NCBI GenBank assembly: GCA_948443805.1 | Contig: CAOJUB010000011.1 | Coordinates: 1 to 58,261 of the forward strand | DNA: 58,261 bases | Reading direction: 5' to 3' | DNA from: an uncultured Clostridia bacterium | GTDB taxonomy: Bacteria > Bacillota > Clostridia > Oscillospirales > UBA644 | Shown here: piece by piece, positions 25,348 to 32,609 of the stretch | Layout: each line of letters starts with the position of its first letter | Numbering within the stretch: the first letter of the stretch is position 1 | The notes under the pieces: generated by a model | What the model saw: the letters and a program-made list of their open reading frames with translations, nothing else | Told to the model about the DNA's origin: nothing | Database searches by the model: none | Translations under genes and position numbers: made by a program

Positions 25348-27711
25348 TTACCGTAAAGCCAGGCGGAGAACTTCGTCCATTGTTTTTACCGGAACGAAGG
25401 TCAATCCTTGTTTCACTTCCTCTTCCAGTTCGGAAATATCCGGCAGATTATCATCGGGAATAATAACGGTTTTGATTCCCGCTTTATAAGCCGCCATGCT
25501 TTTTTCCCGCAGGCCGCCGATCGGAAGAACGTTTCCGCGCAGCGTAACTTCTCCGGTCATGGCAACATCACCTTTTACTTTGCGGTTGGTCAGCTGACTG
25601 ATCAGCGCCGTTGTAATACCGATACCCGCCGAGGGGCCGTCTTTCGGAATCGCGCCTTCCGGGAAGTGGAAGTGGATATCTTTGGTTTTATAGAAGGTTT
25701 TATCAATTTTTAGTTCATCGCTTTTGCTCCGCACATAACTGACGCTTGCCTGCGCCGATTCTTTCATGACATTGCCCAGTGATCCGGTCATTTCGATTTT
25801 TCCGCTGCCTTCCAGCACGCTGACTTCAATCGGCAGGAGTTCACCGCCGACCGTGGTATAGGCCAGGCCGTTGACAACGCCCACAGCGTCCTGTTTTTCA
25901 ATCCGGTTTTCTTTATATTTCTCCGGTCCGAGATAATCTTTGAGATTCCGCGCGCCGATGGTGATTTTTTTCTCTTCTGCTGCCGTGAGTTTTTTCCGTG
26001 CGGTTTTCCGCAGCAGCGCCGCAAGATTTTTTTCCAGATTCCTTACGCCGGCTTCTTTGGTATAATTCCGGATGATCTGATTGATTGCGGAATCGGTGAT
26101 CGAAACATCGGCTCTGGTCAGTCCGTGTTTTTTGAGCTGCTTTGGCAGAAGATGTTTTTTTGCAATCTGGAATTTTTCGGTGTGGGTATACGACGTCAGT
26201 TCAATCGTATCCATTCTGTCCAGAAGCGGCGCGGGAATATTTTCCGCAACATTGGCCGTAGCGATGAACAAAACCTGGCTTAAATCAAAGGGGAGATCGA
26301 CATAGTGGTCTTTAAAGGTTTTGTTCTGTTCCGGATCCAGCACCTCTAAAAGCGCGGATGACGGGTCGCCCTTGTAATCGCTGCTCAGTTTGTCGACCTC
26401 ATCGAGCAGAATGACGGGATTCATTGTTTTGGCATGCGTGATGGCCGAAAGAATGCAGCCCGGCATGGAAGCGATATAGGTTCTCCGGTGTCCCCGGATT
26501 TCCGCTTCGTCCCGGACGCCGCCGAGAGAAATCCGTTCAAATTTCCGTCCGCAGGCTTCCGCAATAGATTTCGCAATCGAGGTTTTTCCGATACCCGGCG
26601 GGCCGATCAGGCAGAGAATCTGTCCGCTGTTTTCTTCGGTAAGCTTTCTGACGGCGAGCGTTTCCAGAATCCGTTCCTTGACTTTTTTCAGACCGTGATG
26701 ATCCCTCTCCAGAACGGTTTCGGCATTCTTCAGGTCAAAGTTCTCCTGGATGTAACTGCCCCAGGGCAGATCGAGACAGGTATCGAGATAGGTGGTAATG
26801 ACCGAGAATTCCTGCGCCGATTCCGGAATGTTCCAGAGGCGGGACGCTTCGTTCATCAGCTTATCCTTGATATCTCCATCGGCTTTTATTTTTTTGATTT
26901 TTTCTTCGTAGAACGCCGCCGGGTCGTCTGCGTTATCTCCCAGTTCTTCCCGCAGAAAACTGATTTGTTCCCGGATATAATGATCGCGCTGCGTATCGTT
27001 GAACCGCCGCTGCAGTTTTTCGGTCAGTTCTTCCTGAAAATGGAGAATTTCAATCTCTTTTTTAAAAATTTCAATGGCCTGCTCCGTTCTTTTCTGTGCG
27101 TCGGTCTGGCAGAGCAGCGCAGTTTTGTCTTCCGGCGAAAGGTAGGAATACTGCGCCGTAAAGTCGGTCAGGCTTCCGCAGTCGTTGATCCGCTTTACAT
27201 TCTGCACGATTTTTTCATCGATATTTTTTACCAGCGCCGCATATTTTTCAAAAAGCGCGCGCAGAAGACGCAGCTGGGTGGCCGCTTCTTCTCCTGCGGA
27301 AAGTTCATCATAGGGCTTTTCATAAACCGGACAGACCGTGACGGCAGACGTATTTTCTCCCGTTTTGATCCGTTCTCCGGGAATTGCCCGGCACAGGCAG
27401 TCGATGACGATCGAACTTTTCAGCTGTTTGGGAAAGACCAGCTGTTTGATGGTTCCGATCACACCGATTTTATTTTCGGCCGAAGGTTCTTCCTCGTTCC
27501 GGTAATCCAGATAGATGCACTGATTGTTTTTAATCGCGGAATCGGCCGCTTTCAGCTGCTCTTTTGTCGGCGCGGAAAGGGAAATTGTCATGGCGGGGAA
27601 GGGAACGGTATTTTCGATATATAGAACCGGCAGTTCCGGCGGTTCTGTTCCGAACGCGGAGATGATTTTATCTATGTTTGTGTTTATGTATTCAACATTG
27701 CTGATACTCAT
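25348..27711 (-). CDS. lon: ATP-dependent protease Lon
   Basis: 787 residues. Lon is a cytosolic AAA+ protease that degrades misfolded and regulatory proteins. The LON substrate-binding domain occupies about 20-210, then a coiled-coil region (about 215-290), the ATPase domain with Walker A GPPGIGKTS and Walker B PVILLDEVDKL, and the protease domain with the Ser-Lys dyad: S694 in PKDGPSAGIGI and K737 in GGLREKSMAAY, 43 residues apart as in Escherichia coli Lon. Three-domain LonA architecture is complete. The ATG at 27711 has only a weak upstream AAAGGA. No CIRCE element is visible upstream. Confidence 0.96.
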   Translation of the reverse strand: MSISNVEYINTNIDKIISAFGTEPPELPVLYIENTVPFPAMTISLSAPTKEQLKAADSAIKNNQCIYLDYRNEEEPSAENKIGVIGTIKQLVFPKQLKSSIVIDCLCRAIPGERIKTGENTSAVTVCPVYEKPYDELSAGEEAATQLRLLRALFEKYAALVKNIDEKIVQNVKRINDCGSLTDFTAQYSYLSPEDKTALLCQTDAQKRTEQAIEIFKKEIEILHFQEELTEKLQRRFNDTQRDHYIREQISFLREELGDNADDPAAFYEEKIKKIKADGDIKDKLMNEASRLWNIPESAQEFSVITTYLDTCLDLPWGSYIQENFDLKNAETVLERDHHGLKKVKERILETLAVRKLTEENSGQILCLIGPPGIGKTSIAKSIAEACGRKFERISLGGVRDEAEIRGHRRTYIASMPGCILSAITHAKTMNPVILLDEVDKLSSDYKGDPSSALLEVLDPEQNKTFKDHYVDLPFDLSQVLFIATANVAENIPAPLLDRMDTIELTSYTHTEKFQIAKKHLLPKQLKKHGLTRADVSITDSAINQIIRNYTKEAGVRNLEKNLAALLRKTARKKLTAAEEKKITIGARNLKDYLGPEKYKENRIEKQDAVGVVNGLAYTTVGGELLPIEVSVLEGSGKIEMTGSLGNVMKESAQASVSYVRSKSDELKIDKTFYKTKDIHFHFPEGAIPKDGPSAGIGITTALISQLTNRKVKGDVAMTGEVTLRGNVLPIGGLREKSMAAYKAGIKTVIIPDDNLPDISELEEEVKQGLTFVPVKTMDEVLRLALR

Positions 27712-27905
27712 ATTGCAGAAATTCCTTTCTTTGGTTCATGGACAGGAAAGTTTCAAGTCGGTTATTGCTTATTATAGTATAAAATGTATAAAATCTCATG
27801 GAATCATTATAACAATTTTCTGAATTTTGGCGGCCTTCTTTTTCGGTTTCTCTTTTTGTTGCCAAAGCAGTTTCTATATTTTTCAAAATGTTCATAAAAA
27901 AAAGC

Positions 27906-27934
27906 TTGCAAAAAAACAGGAAGTGTGTTATAAT
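27906..27934 (+). promoter_or_regulatory. Sigma-A-type promoter of tRNA-His
   Basis: TTGCAA (27906-27911), 17-base spacer, TATAAT (27929-27934), about 50 bases before the tRNA. The opposite part of 27712-27905 holds AT-rich leader for lon with no confident promoter. Confidence 0.8.
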
Positions 27935-27984
27935 CTATCAGACAAGGATTGAAAAAATAAAAGTGTTTGTCTTTGCTCTGATAT

Positions 27985-28062
<78 letters not shown>

Positions 28063-28065
28063 TTG

Positions 28066-28096
28066 AAATCCGAAGCCTTCCGGCTTCGGATTTTTT
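28066..28096 (+). terminator. Rho-independent terminator of tRNA-His
   Basis: 12-bp stem (28066-28077 with 28082-28093), tight four-base loop, then more T residues. Confidence 0.9.
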
Positions 28097-28126
28097 ATAA
28101 AATGAAAATGCACCGGAGGTGTTTTT

Positions 28127-29101
28127 ATGGAACGGAGCACAAAACGGGAATTCGGTTCCGCTTTTACTCTTGCCGCTGTTGTAAAGGGCTTGATTTTTGT
28201 TGCTTTTCTTGTCAGCAATGTCATTGCGTTGATTTTGATGCTCACGGGAAATACCGACCCCTTTGTTCGGAATATGTCCAATTACGATAACTGGGGGTCC
28301 CTGCTGTTTAATTTTTCGGTGATGGTTCTCACGGTTTTTTGTCCGGTGCTGTTCTTTTTCGGCAGAAAACGTAAGGGTTGGTTTCAACAGGAAGTGTTTT
28401 TCAAAAAACCTTCGCTGACCGAAACGGGTACGGTAGTCGGCTATTCGGTTGTCTTTATCTATTTTTGTCAGTTCGCCGGTGTTTTGCTGATTCAGATGCT
28501 GTTGGCTCTTTTGGGAAAGACGCTGCCGTCGGAAGAGGTGAATTATCCAACGGCGTTTCCCCAGATCGTTATGCTTTGCATTGTGGTTGCGCTTCTTCCG
28601 GCGCTGTTTGAGGAACTGTGCGTCAGAGGGGCGGTTCTTTCGGTTTTAAAACGGTACGGCGTGGGGTTTGCCTGTGTGATTTCCGCGCTGGTGTTTATGA
28701 TGCTCCATAATACGCTGGTTCAGCTGCCTCTGGCCTTTGGCGCCGGGCTTTCATTTGCTTTCTGCATTTTTAAATTCCGGTCTATCTGGCCGGCGATGGT
28801 GTCTCATTTTGTGGTGAATTTGAATAGCTGTATTCTTTGCCTGATTTTGTCGATTCCCTCGGAAAATCTGCGCGGTTTTGTTTTTCTGGCATATGTTTTT
28901 TCTTTTTTCTCTCTGATCGGCGCTCTGCTGCTGATGGGGATCATTCTGCACGGTTTTCGGTTGCCGAAATATGAAAAACCTTCGCCGGAAACAAAAAAAA
29001 TGCGCCGTAAACTGTTGCTTACGACGCCGTCGGTTTATGTGTTTTCCGGTCTTTTCCTGTGTATGCTGGCCTATAATCTGCTTACTTTATTTCTTTCATA
29101 G
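28127..29101 (+). CDS. CPBP family intramembrane metalloprotease-like protein
   Basis: 324 residues with about eight membrane spans. The CPBP (CAAX protease and bacteriocin-processing) motifs are present: LPALFEELCVRGAVL (EE...R, about 164-178), MMLHN (about 198) and SHFVVNLNSCI (about 236). The two Glu, Arg and two His residues would form the active site inside the membrane. Substrates are unknown; family members process prenylated peptides, bacteriocins or act in self-immunity. AGGTG precedes the ATG. The 3' end overlaps the convergent DUF4186 gene by six bases. Confidence 0.87.
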   Translation: MERSTKREFGSAFTLAAVVKGLIFVAFLVSNVIALILMLTGNTDPFVRNMSNYDNWGSLLFNFSVMVLTVFCPVLFFFGRKRKGWFQQEVFFKKPSLTETGTVVGYSVVFIYFCQFAGVLLIQMLLALLGKTLPSEEVNYPTAFPQIVMLCIVVALLPALFEELCVRGAVLSVLKRYGVGFACVISALVFMMLHNTLVQLPLAFGAGLSFAFCIFKFRSIWPAMVSHFVVNLNSCILCLILSIPSENLRGFVFLAYVFSFFSLIGALLLMGIILHGFRLPKYEKPSPETKKMRRKLLLTTPSVYVFSGLFLCMLAYNLLTLFLS

Positions 29102-29461
29102 CTGTCTTTCAATCCAGCGCAGGATCAGATCGGCAATCCATTTTTTCTCCTCTCCGGAAAGTGCTTTCCCCGGCGCGATGCCGTGCCATTTGAATAAACA
29201 TCCCCGGCAGCAGGTTGCGGTTGCGTGCTGGGCGAGGAAAACTGGATGGCTCCGCATGGGCGTTTGTTTTCCGTCGTTTTTCGGATAGGCGGGCGCCAGT
29301 CTTTTTTCAATAAAATCTTCGGCATGGCTTCGTATAACAGCCATGCCTTTTTCTTTTACATAGGCTTTTTCTTTTTCGCCTAATCGGAATTTCCTGCGAA
29401 ATTCTGAAGCTTGGAGGCGTTGCAGAATCTCATCGGCTTTTCTGTTTTCTTCGGTTGTCAT
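29096..29461 (-). CDS. DUF4186 family protein
   Basis: 121 residues, function unknown. The stretch FRLGEKEKAYVKEKGMAVI and the Cys/His-containing HPVFLAQHATATCCRGCL (with paired Cys and a preceding His) fit the DUF4186 family, and the Cys/His cluster suggests metal binding. The C-terminus is helical (ALSGEEKKWIADLILRWIERQL region). The ATG at 29461 is my choice; an upstream TTG at 29497 would add 12 residues and overlap the preceding gene. Both have weak ribosome binding sites, so the start is uncertain. Confidence 0.7.
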   Translation of the reverse strand: MTTEENRKADEILQRLQASEFRRKFRLGEKEKAYVKEKGMAVIRSHAEDFIEKRLAPAYPKNDGKQTPMRSHPVFLAQHATATCCRGCLFKWHGIAPGKALSGEEKKWIADLILRWIERQL

Positions 29462-29483
29462 ATTCGCGTTTCCTGCCTGCTGC

Positions 29484-29942
29484 TTATGGCTTGACAATAT
29501 TTTCCGCCGCTTTCAGCGTCTTTCCGCAGAACGGGCATTCGATATCCAGATCAAGTTCTTCTTTCTCAATGAAAAACAGTTCTTCACAGAACGGGCATTG
29601 CAGCGTGTAAAAATCATCGGGTCTTTCCGGATCGCACTCTCCGCAGCCGCAGCCATCGTCATGTTCGTGACCACAGGTACATCCGGTTTCTGTTTGCGGC
29701 ATACCGCATTCGTCTACTTCAAAGTTTTTCAAAAAGATCAGTTGCAGATCGCGCAGCTGCTGTTCGGTCTGTTCCGCTTTTTCTTCCAGTTCCAGCAGCC
29801 GGGCGGTCAGCAAATCCTGCTGCTGTACAGAAGCCTGCGTGATGTCCGTAAGTTCTTCAAACAGTTTTTTCTGTTCGGTAGAAAGCCCTGCCTGTTCCAA
29901 AGCTCTTTTCATGTCTGCGATTTTACCGCTGATAAATTCCAT
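29484..29942 (-). CDS. CD1247-type protein with zinc-ribbon C-terminus
   Basis: 152 residues. The N-terminal 75 residues are a helical coiled coil (MEFISGKIADMKRALEQAGL..) of the type found at the start of clostridial CD1247-like proteins. A Cys/His-rich linker (about 95-112) follows, then a zinc ribbon with CPFCEELF and CPFCGKTL. The function is unknown; the fold suggests a small zinc-binding adaptor. The ATG at 29942 has AAGGAG eight bases upstream, while a longer frame has no family support. It sits next to efp, a neighbourhood shared with many Clostridia. Confidence 0.75.
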   Translation of the reverse strand: MEFISGKIADMKRALEQAGLSTEQKKLFEELTDITQASVQQQDLLTARLLELEEKAEQTEQQLRDLQLIFLKNFEVDECGMPQTETGCTCGHEHDDGCGCGECDPERPDDFYTLQCPFCEELFFIEKEELDLDIECPFCGKTLKAAENIVKP

Positions 29943-29970
29943 TGTTTTTTCTCCTTCTTGTGATGAAAAG

Positions 29971-29996
29971 AAAAGCCTCCCCAAAAGGAGGCTTTT
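29971..29996 (-). terminator. Terminator between efp and the CD1247-type gene
   Basis: 10-bp stem (29971-29980 with 29987-29996) with a six-base loop; on the minus strand the right arm ends in TTTT and is followed by CTTTTC. It would end or attenuate the efp transcript before the next gene. Confidence 0.75.
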
Positions 29997-30006
29997 TCTG
30001 CTGGAT

Positions 30007-30564
30007 TTACGCTCTTTCCATATATTCGCCGGTTCTGGTGTCGATCCGGATTTTTTCGCCTTCGTTGATGAACATCGGAACTTTAATTTCCGCACCGGTT
30101 TCCAGTGTTGCGCTCTTCAGCGCATTGTTCGATGTATCGCCGCGGACGGCCGGTTCGGTTTCGGTAACCGTAAGATCAATGAAAAACGGCGGTTCTACGC
30201 TGAAAACATTGCCTTTATAAGAAAGAATCTTGCAGACGATATTCTCCTTGACAAATTTAAAGTTGTCAGGAAGAATCTCTTTGTTCAGCGGCATCTGCTC
30301 ATAGGTTTCGGTGTCCATGAAATAGTAAAGATCCTCATCGTTGTAAAGATATTCCATGTCTTTTCTTTCAATGAACGCCTGCGGGAATTTTTCCGTCGGA
30401 GAAAATGTTTTTTCAATGACGGAGCCGGTAATCACGTTTTTGAGCTTTGTTCTGACAAAAGCCGCGCCTTTACCCGGTTTCACATGCTGGAATTCAACAA
30501 CGGAATAAACGTTTCCTTCCAGTTCGAATGTAACGCCGTTTCTGAAATCGCCTGCTGAATACAT
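30007..30564 (-). CDS. efp: Elongation factor P
   Basis: 185 residues, standard length. EF-P binds between the P and E sites and rescues ribosomes stalled on polyproline. The three beta-barrel domains are recognisable: KOW-like domain I with the modification loop KPGKGAAF (K32 at the tip), domain II and the C-terminal OB domain ending [14 protein letters not shown]. The ATG at 30564 is fixed by GGAGG eight bases before it and the family start [10 protein letters not shown]. The loop sequence has a Lys as expected, but no epmA/epmB or other modification genes are in view. Confidence 0.97.
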   Translation of the reverse strand: MYSAGDFRNGVTFELEGNVYSVVEFQHVKPGKGAAFVRTKLKNVITGSVIEKTFSPTEKFPQAFIERKDMEYLYNDEDLYYFMDTETYEQMPLNKEILPDNFKFVKENIVCKILSYKGNVFSVEPPFFIDLTVTETEPAVRGDTSNNALKSATLETGAEIKVPMFINEGEKIRIDTRTGEYMERA

Positions 30565-30651
30565 ATAATAAATCCTCCAATATGTAATCGGGATGTCCCG
30601 ATATTTTTCTGCATATTCTGATGGAAACATCAATATACATAATACATGTCT

Positions 30652-30680
30652 ATTATACATCAACCGGCGCCTTTTTTCAA
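30652..30680 (-). promoter_or_regulatory. Sigma-A-type promoter of efp
   Basis: Minus strand TTGAAA (complement at 30675-30680), 17-base spacer, TATAAT (complement at 30652-30657), about 85 bases before the efp start. Confidence 0.75.
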
Positions 30681-30749
30681 GAGGGTATCGGAAACAACAA
30701 TCTGAAAAAAAAATGAAATATGTGTGGCGTTTGCCGTTGGAGTTTGAAA

Positions 30750-31520
30750 ATGAAGAAAAATCATCGTGTATTTTATTGCTTTTTTGTCCTTTGCCTCAGT
30801 TTTATTCTTGTTATGGCAGGGTTCTGTGTTTCCGCCAGCGCGCCTCCGGTGATTATTCTGGATCCCGGTCACGGCGGGGAGGACGGCGGCGCCGTCGGCA
30901 TATCGGGCAGCGTGGAAAAGGATCTGAATCTGGATCTGGCAAAAAAAATGGCGGAACTGTTCTCCGGCGCGGGATATGAGGTTATTTTGTCCCGGTCCGG
31001 CGATGAAGATACCGACGGCCGGGACGGTTTTTATAAACGAAAGGATATTCTTGCCCGGCTTGCTCTTGCAGAACAATATCCGAATTCCGTTTTTATTTCG
31101 ATCCATATGAATTCATCCACTTCTGAAAAAGACAAGGGATTTCAGGTTTTTTACGGCCTCAAAAACGGCCGGAGTTCGGAACTTGCCGAGGCGATTTACG
31201 CTTCTGTTTTTAAAAATATGGAAGTGACGCGGCTTCGTGAGGTGAAAAAAGCGCCGGAAACGGTTTATCTGATGAAAAATCTAACAATTCCGGCGGTGTT
31301 GATTGAGTGCGGTTTTATTAGCAACCGTTCAGATGCCACGCTGTTAAACGATCCCGCTTACCGGGAGAATTTAGCGTTCGTCCTGTATAGCGGGATCGTT
31401 GATTTTATCGAAAAAAGAACCGATTTATCTTCCGAAGGGGAAGAAGAGGATATTTTGACCGGCGATCAGAATATCTTGGCAACCTCCCGTAGCCAGGCTT
31501 CACAGGATTTTGTCCACTGA
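30750..31520 (+). CDS. cwlD: N-acetylmuramoyl-L-alanine amidase, CwlD-like
   Basis: 256 residues. Amidase_3 enzyme that cuts the bond between muramic acid and the stem peptide. CwlD is the sporulation member needed for muramic-delta-lactam in spore cortex, which germination enzymes recognise. A signal-anchor span occupies about 8-30. Zinc ligands fall at H41 ([11 protein letters not shown]), E56 and H119 (SIHMN), with the catalytic Glu in [10 protein letters not shown]. The ATG at 30750 has GGAG seven bases upstream. The CwlD assignment rests on size and the absence of cell-wall-binding repeats. Its last 55 bases overlap the end of the convergent esterase gene. Confidence 0.85.
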   Translation: MKKNHRVFYCFFVLCLSFILVMAGFCVSASAPPVIILDPGHGGEDGGAVGISGSVEKDLNLDLAKKMAELFSGAGYEVILSRSGDEDTDGRDGFYKRKDILARLALAEQYPNSVFISIHMNSSTSEKDKGFQVFYGLKNGRSSELAEAIYASVFKNMEVTRLREVKKAPETVYLMKNLTIPAVLIECGFISNRSDATLLNDPAYRENLAFVLYSGIVDFIEKRTDLSSEGEEEDILTGDQNILATSRSQASQDFVH

Positions 31521-32269
31521 TTCAGATACGGCAGGTTGAGCGAATGGACGCCGTTCGCCTGCCCCTGGCCGTGCGGTCCGTAGGGATAGAGGTGCAGTTC
31601 CACAGGAACTTTATGTTTTGCCAGCGCCGAAGCCATAACCAAGGCGTTTTCTACCGGAACGCAGGCGTCCTCCGCTGTATGCCAGATAAATACCGGCGGC
31701 ATTTCCGGGGTTACGTTTTTTTCAAGAGAGAAAAAGTCCCGCCATTTCGGATCAGCGGCTTTTTCTTCACCGAGAAAATTAACAACGCTTTCCTGATGAC
31801 CGAAAGATTCGGCGGAAATGACCGGATAGGAAAGAATGGCAAAATCCGGACGGGCGCTGACTTCGTCGATTTCATCGGTGGGACAAAGTTTTTCCCGGAA
31901 ATGAACGGCGGCAGAACCGGCCAGATGACCGCCGGCAGAAAAACCGATTATGCCGATTTTATTCGGGTCGATTGATAATTCTTCTGCATGAAAGCGAAGC
32001 GTGCGGATTGCCCGCTGTACGTCCATCAGCTGGCAGGGATAGTGGTCGGGGGCAAGCCGGTAGGTCAGAACATAAGAGGAGATACCGAGTTTTTGAAACC
32101 ATTCCGCGCAGTCATAGCCTTCTTGGTCGTACGCCAGAAAACCATAGGCGCCGCCCGGGCAGACGATAATAGCCGGCCGTTTTTCCCCTTCGGCGGGGAA
32201 AGGTTTTAAATCCGGAACAACGCGGCCGGAAAAAAGCGGGGGATTTTTCCAGAGTTTGATATTGTCCAT
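31466..32269 (-). CDS. Alpha/beta hydrolase, acetyl-esterase-like
   Basis: 267 residues, no signal peptide, so probably cytoplasmic. The oxyanion region IIVCPGGAYGFLA, nucleophile motif IGFSAGGHLAG (Ser in GxSxG), catalytic Asp in WHTAEDACVPV and His in YPYGPHGQG make a full triad. This pattern is typical of small bacterial carbohydrate acetyl or feruloyl esterases (BD-FAE/Aes-like), which would help remove acyl groups from plant oligosaccharides after uptake. The ATG at 32269 is preceded by GGAAGGG. The 3' end overlaps cwlD tail to tail. Confidence 0.85.
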   Translation of the reverse strand: MDNIKLWKNPPLFSGRVVPDLKPFPAEGEKRPAIIVCPGGAYGFLAYDQEGYDCAEWFQKLGISSYVLTYRLAPDHYPCQLMDVQRAIRTLRFHAEELSIDPNKIGIIGFSAGGHLAGSAAVHFREKLCPTDEIDEVSARPDFAILSYPVISAESFGHQESVVNFLGEEKAADPKWRDFFSLEKNVTPEMPPVFIWHTAEDACVPVENALVMASALAKHKVPVELHLYPYGPHGQGQANGVHSLNLPYLNQWTKSCEAWLREVAKIF

Positions 32270-32304
32270 AACATGTAATTCCCTTCCATAGAGTATATAG
32301 TATG

Positions 32305-32333
32305 AGTATAGCAATTCATACCGAAAAAGTCAA
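32305..32333 (-). promoter_or_regulatory. Sigma-A-type promoter of the esterase
   Basis: Minus strand TTGACT (complement at 32328-32333), 17-base spacer, TATACT (complement at 32305-32310), about 36 bases before the ATG at 32269. Confidence 0.75.
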
Positions 32334-32381
32334 TGACATTTTGGTAAAAAAAGAAGAACAATGACGGACAGGAGACAAAAA

Positions 32382-32609
32382 ATGATACGAATGTGCGATT
32401 TGAAACCGGGGCAGAAGGGGCGGATTCTTTTTCTGGAAACCGATTCTCCCTTGCGGGAACGTTTGTTTATTATGGGGCTGACGCCCGGCTGCGTGGTCGA
32501 AATGGTCGGAAAAGCGCCTTTTGGCAGTCCGCTTATTTTCCGTCTCCGCGGGTATTCCTTAACACTCCGGAAAAAAGACCTTGAAAAAATCGGGGTAGCT
32601 CTTTTATGA
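32382..32609 (+). CDS. feoA: Ferrous iron transport protein A
   Basis: 75 residues, an SH3-like small cytosolic protein that supports FeoB. The pattern DLKPGQKGRI, ERLFIMGLTPGCVVEMVGKAPFGSP and the Arg-Leu-Arg-Gly core is typical. The ATG at 32382 is chosen for AGGAG nine bases before it; an ATG at 32361 in the same frame has none. The stop overlaps the feoB start (ATGA), so the two are translationally coupled. Confidence 0.93.
   Translation: MIRMCDLKPGQKGRILFLETDSPLRERLFIMGLTPGCVVEMVGKAPFGSPLIFRLRGYSLTLRKKDLEKIGVALL

Noticed and set aside
26434-27624. Long plus-strand frame (396 codons) opposite lon
   Set aside because: It is antisense to a well-conserved lon gene, has Phe/Arg/Gly-rich composition typical of a shadow frame, and no start signals.
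27712-27905. CIRCE or CtsR operator in front of lon
   Set aside because: No TTAGCACTC-type inverted repeat or direct CtsR heptamers could be found; only AT-rich sequence with a loose -10 match.
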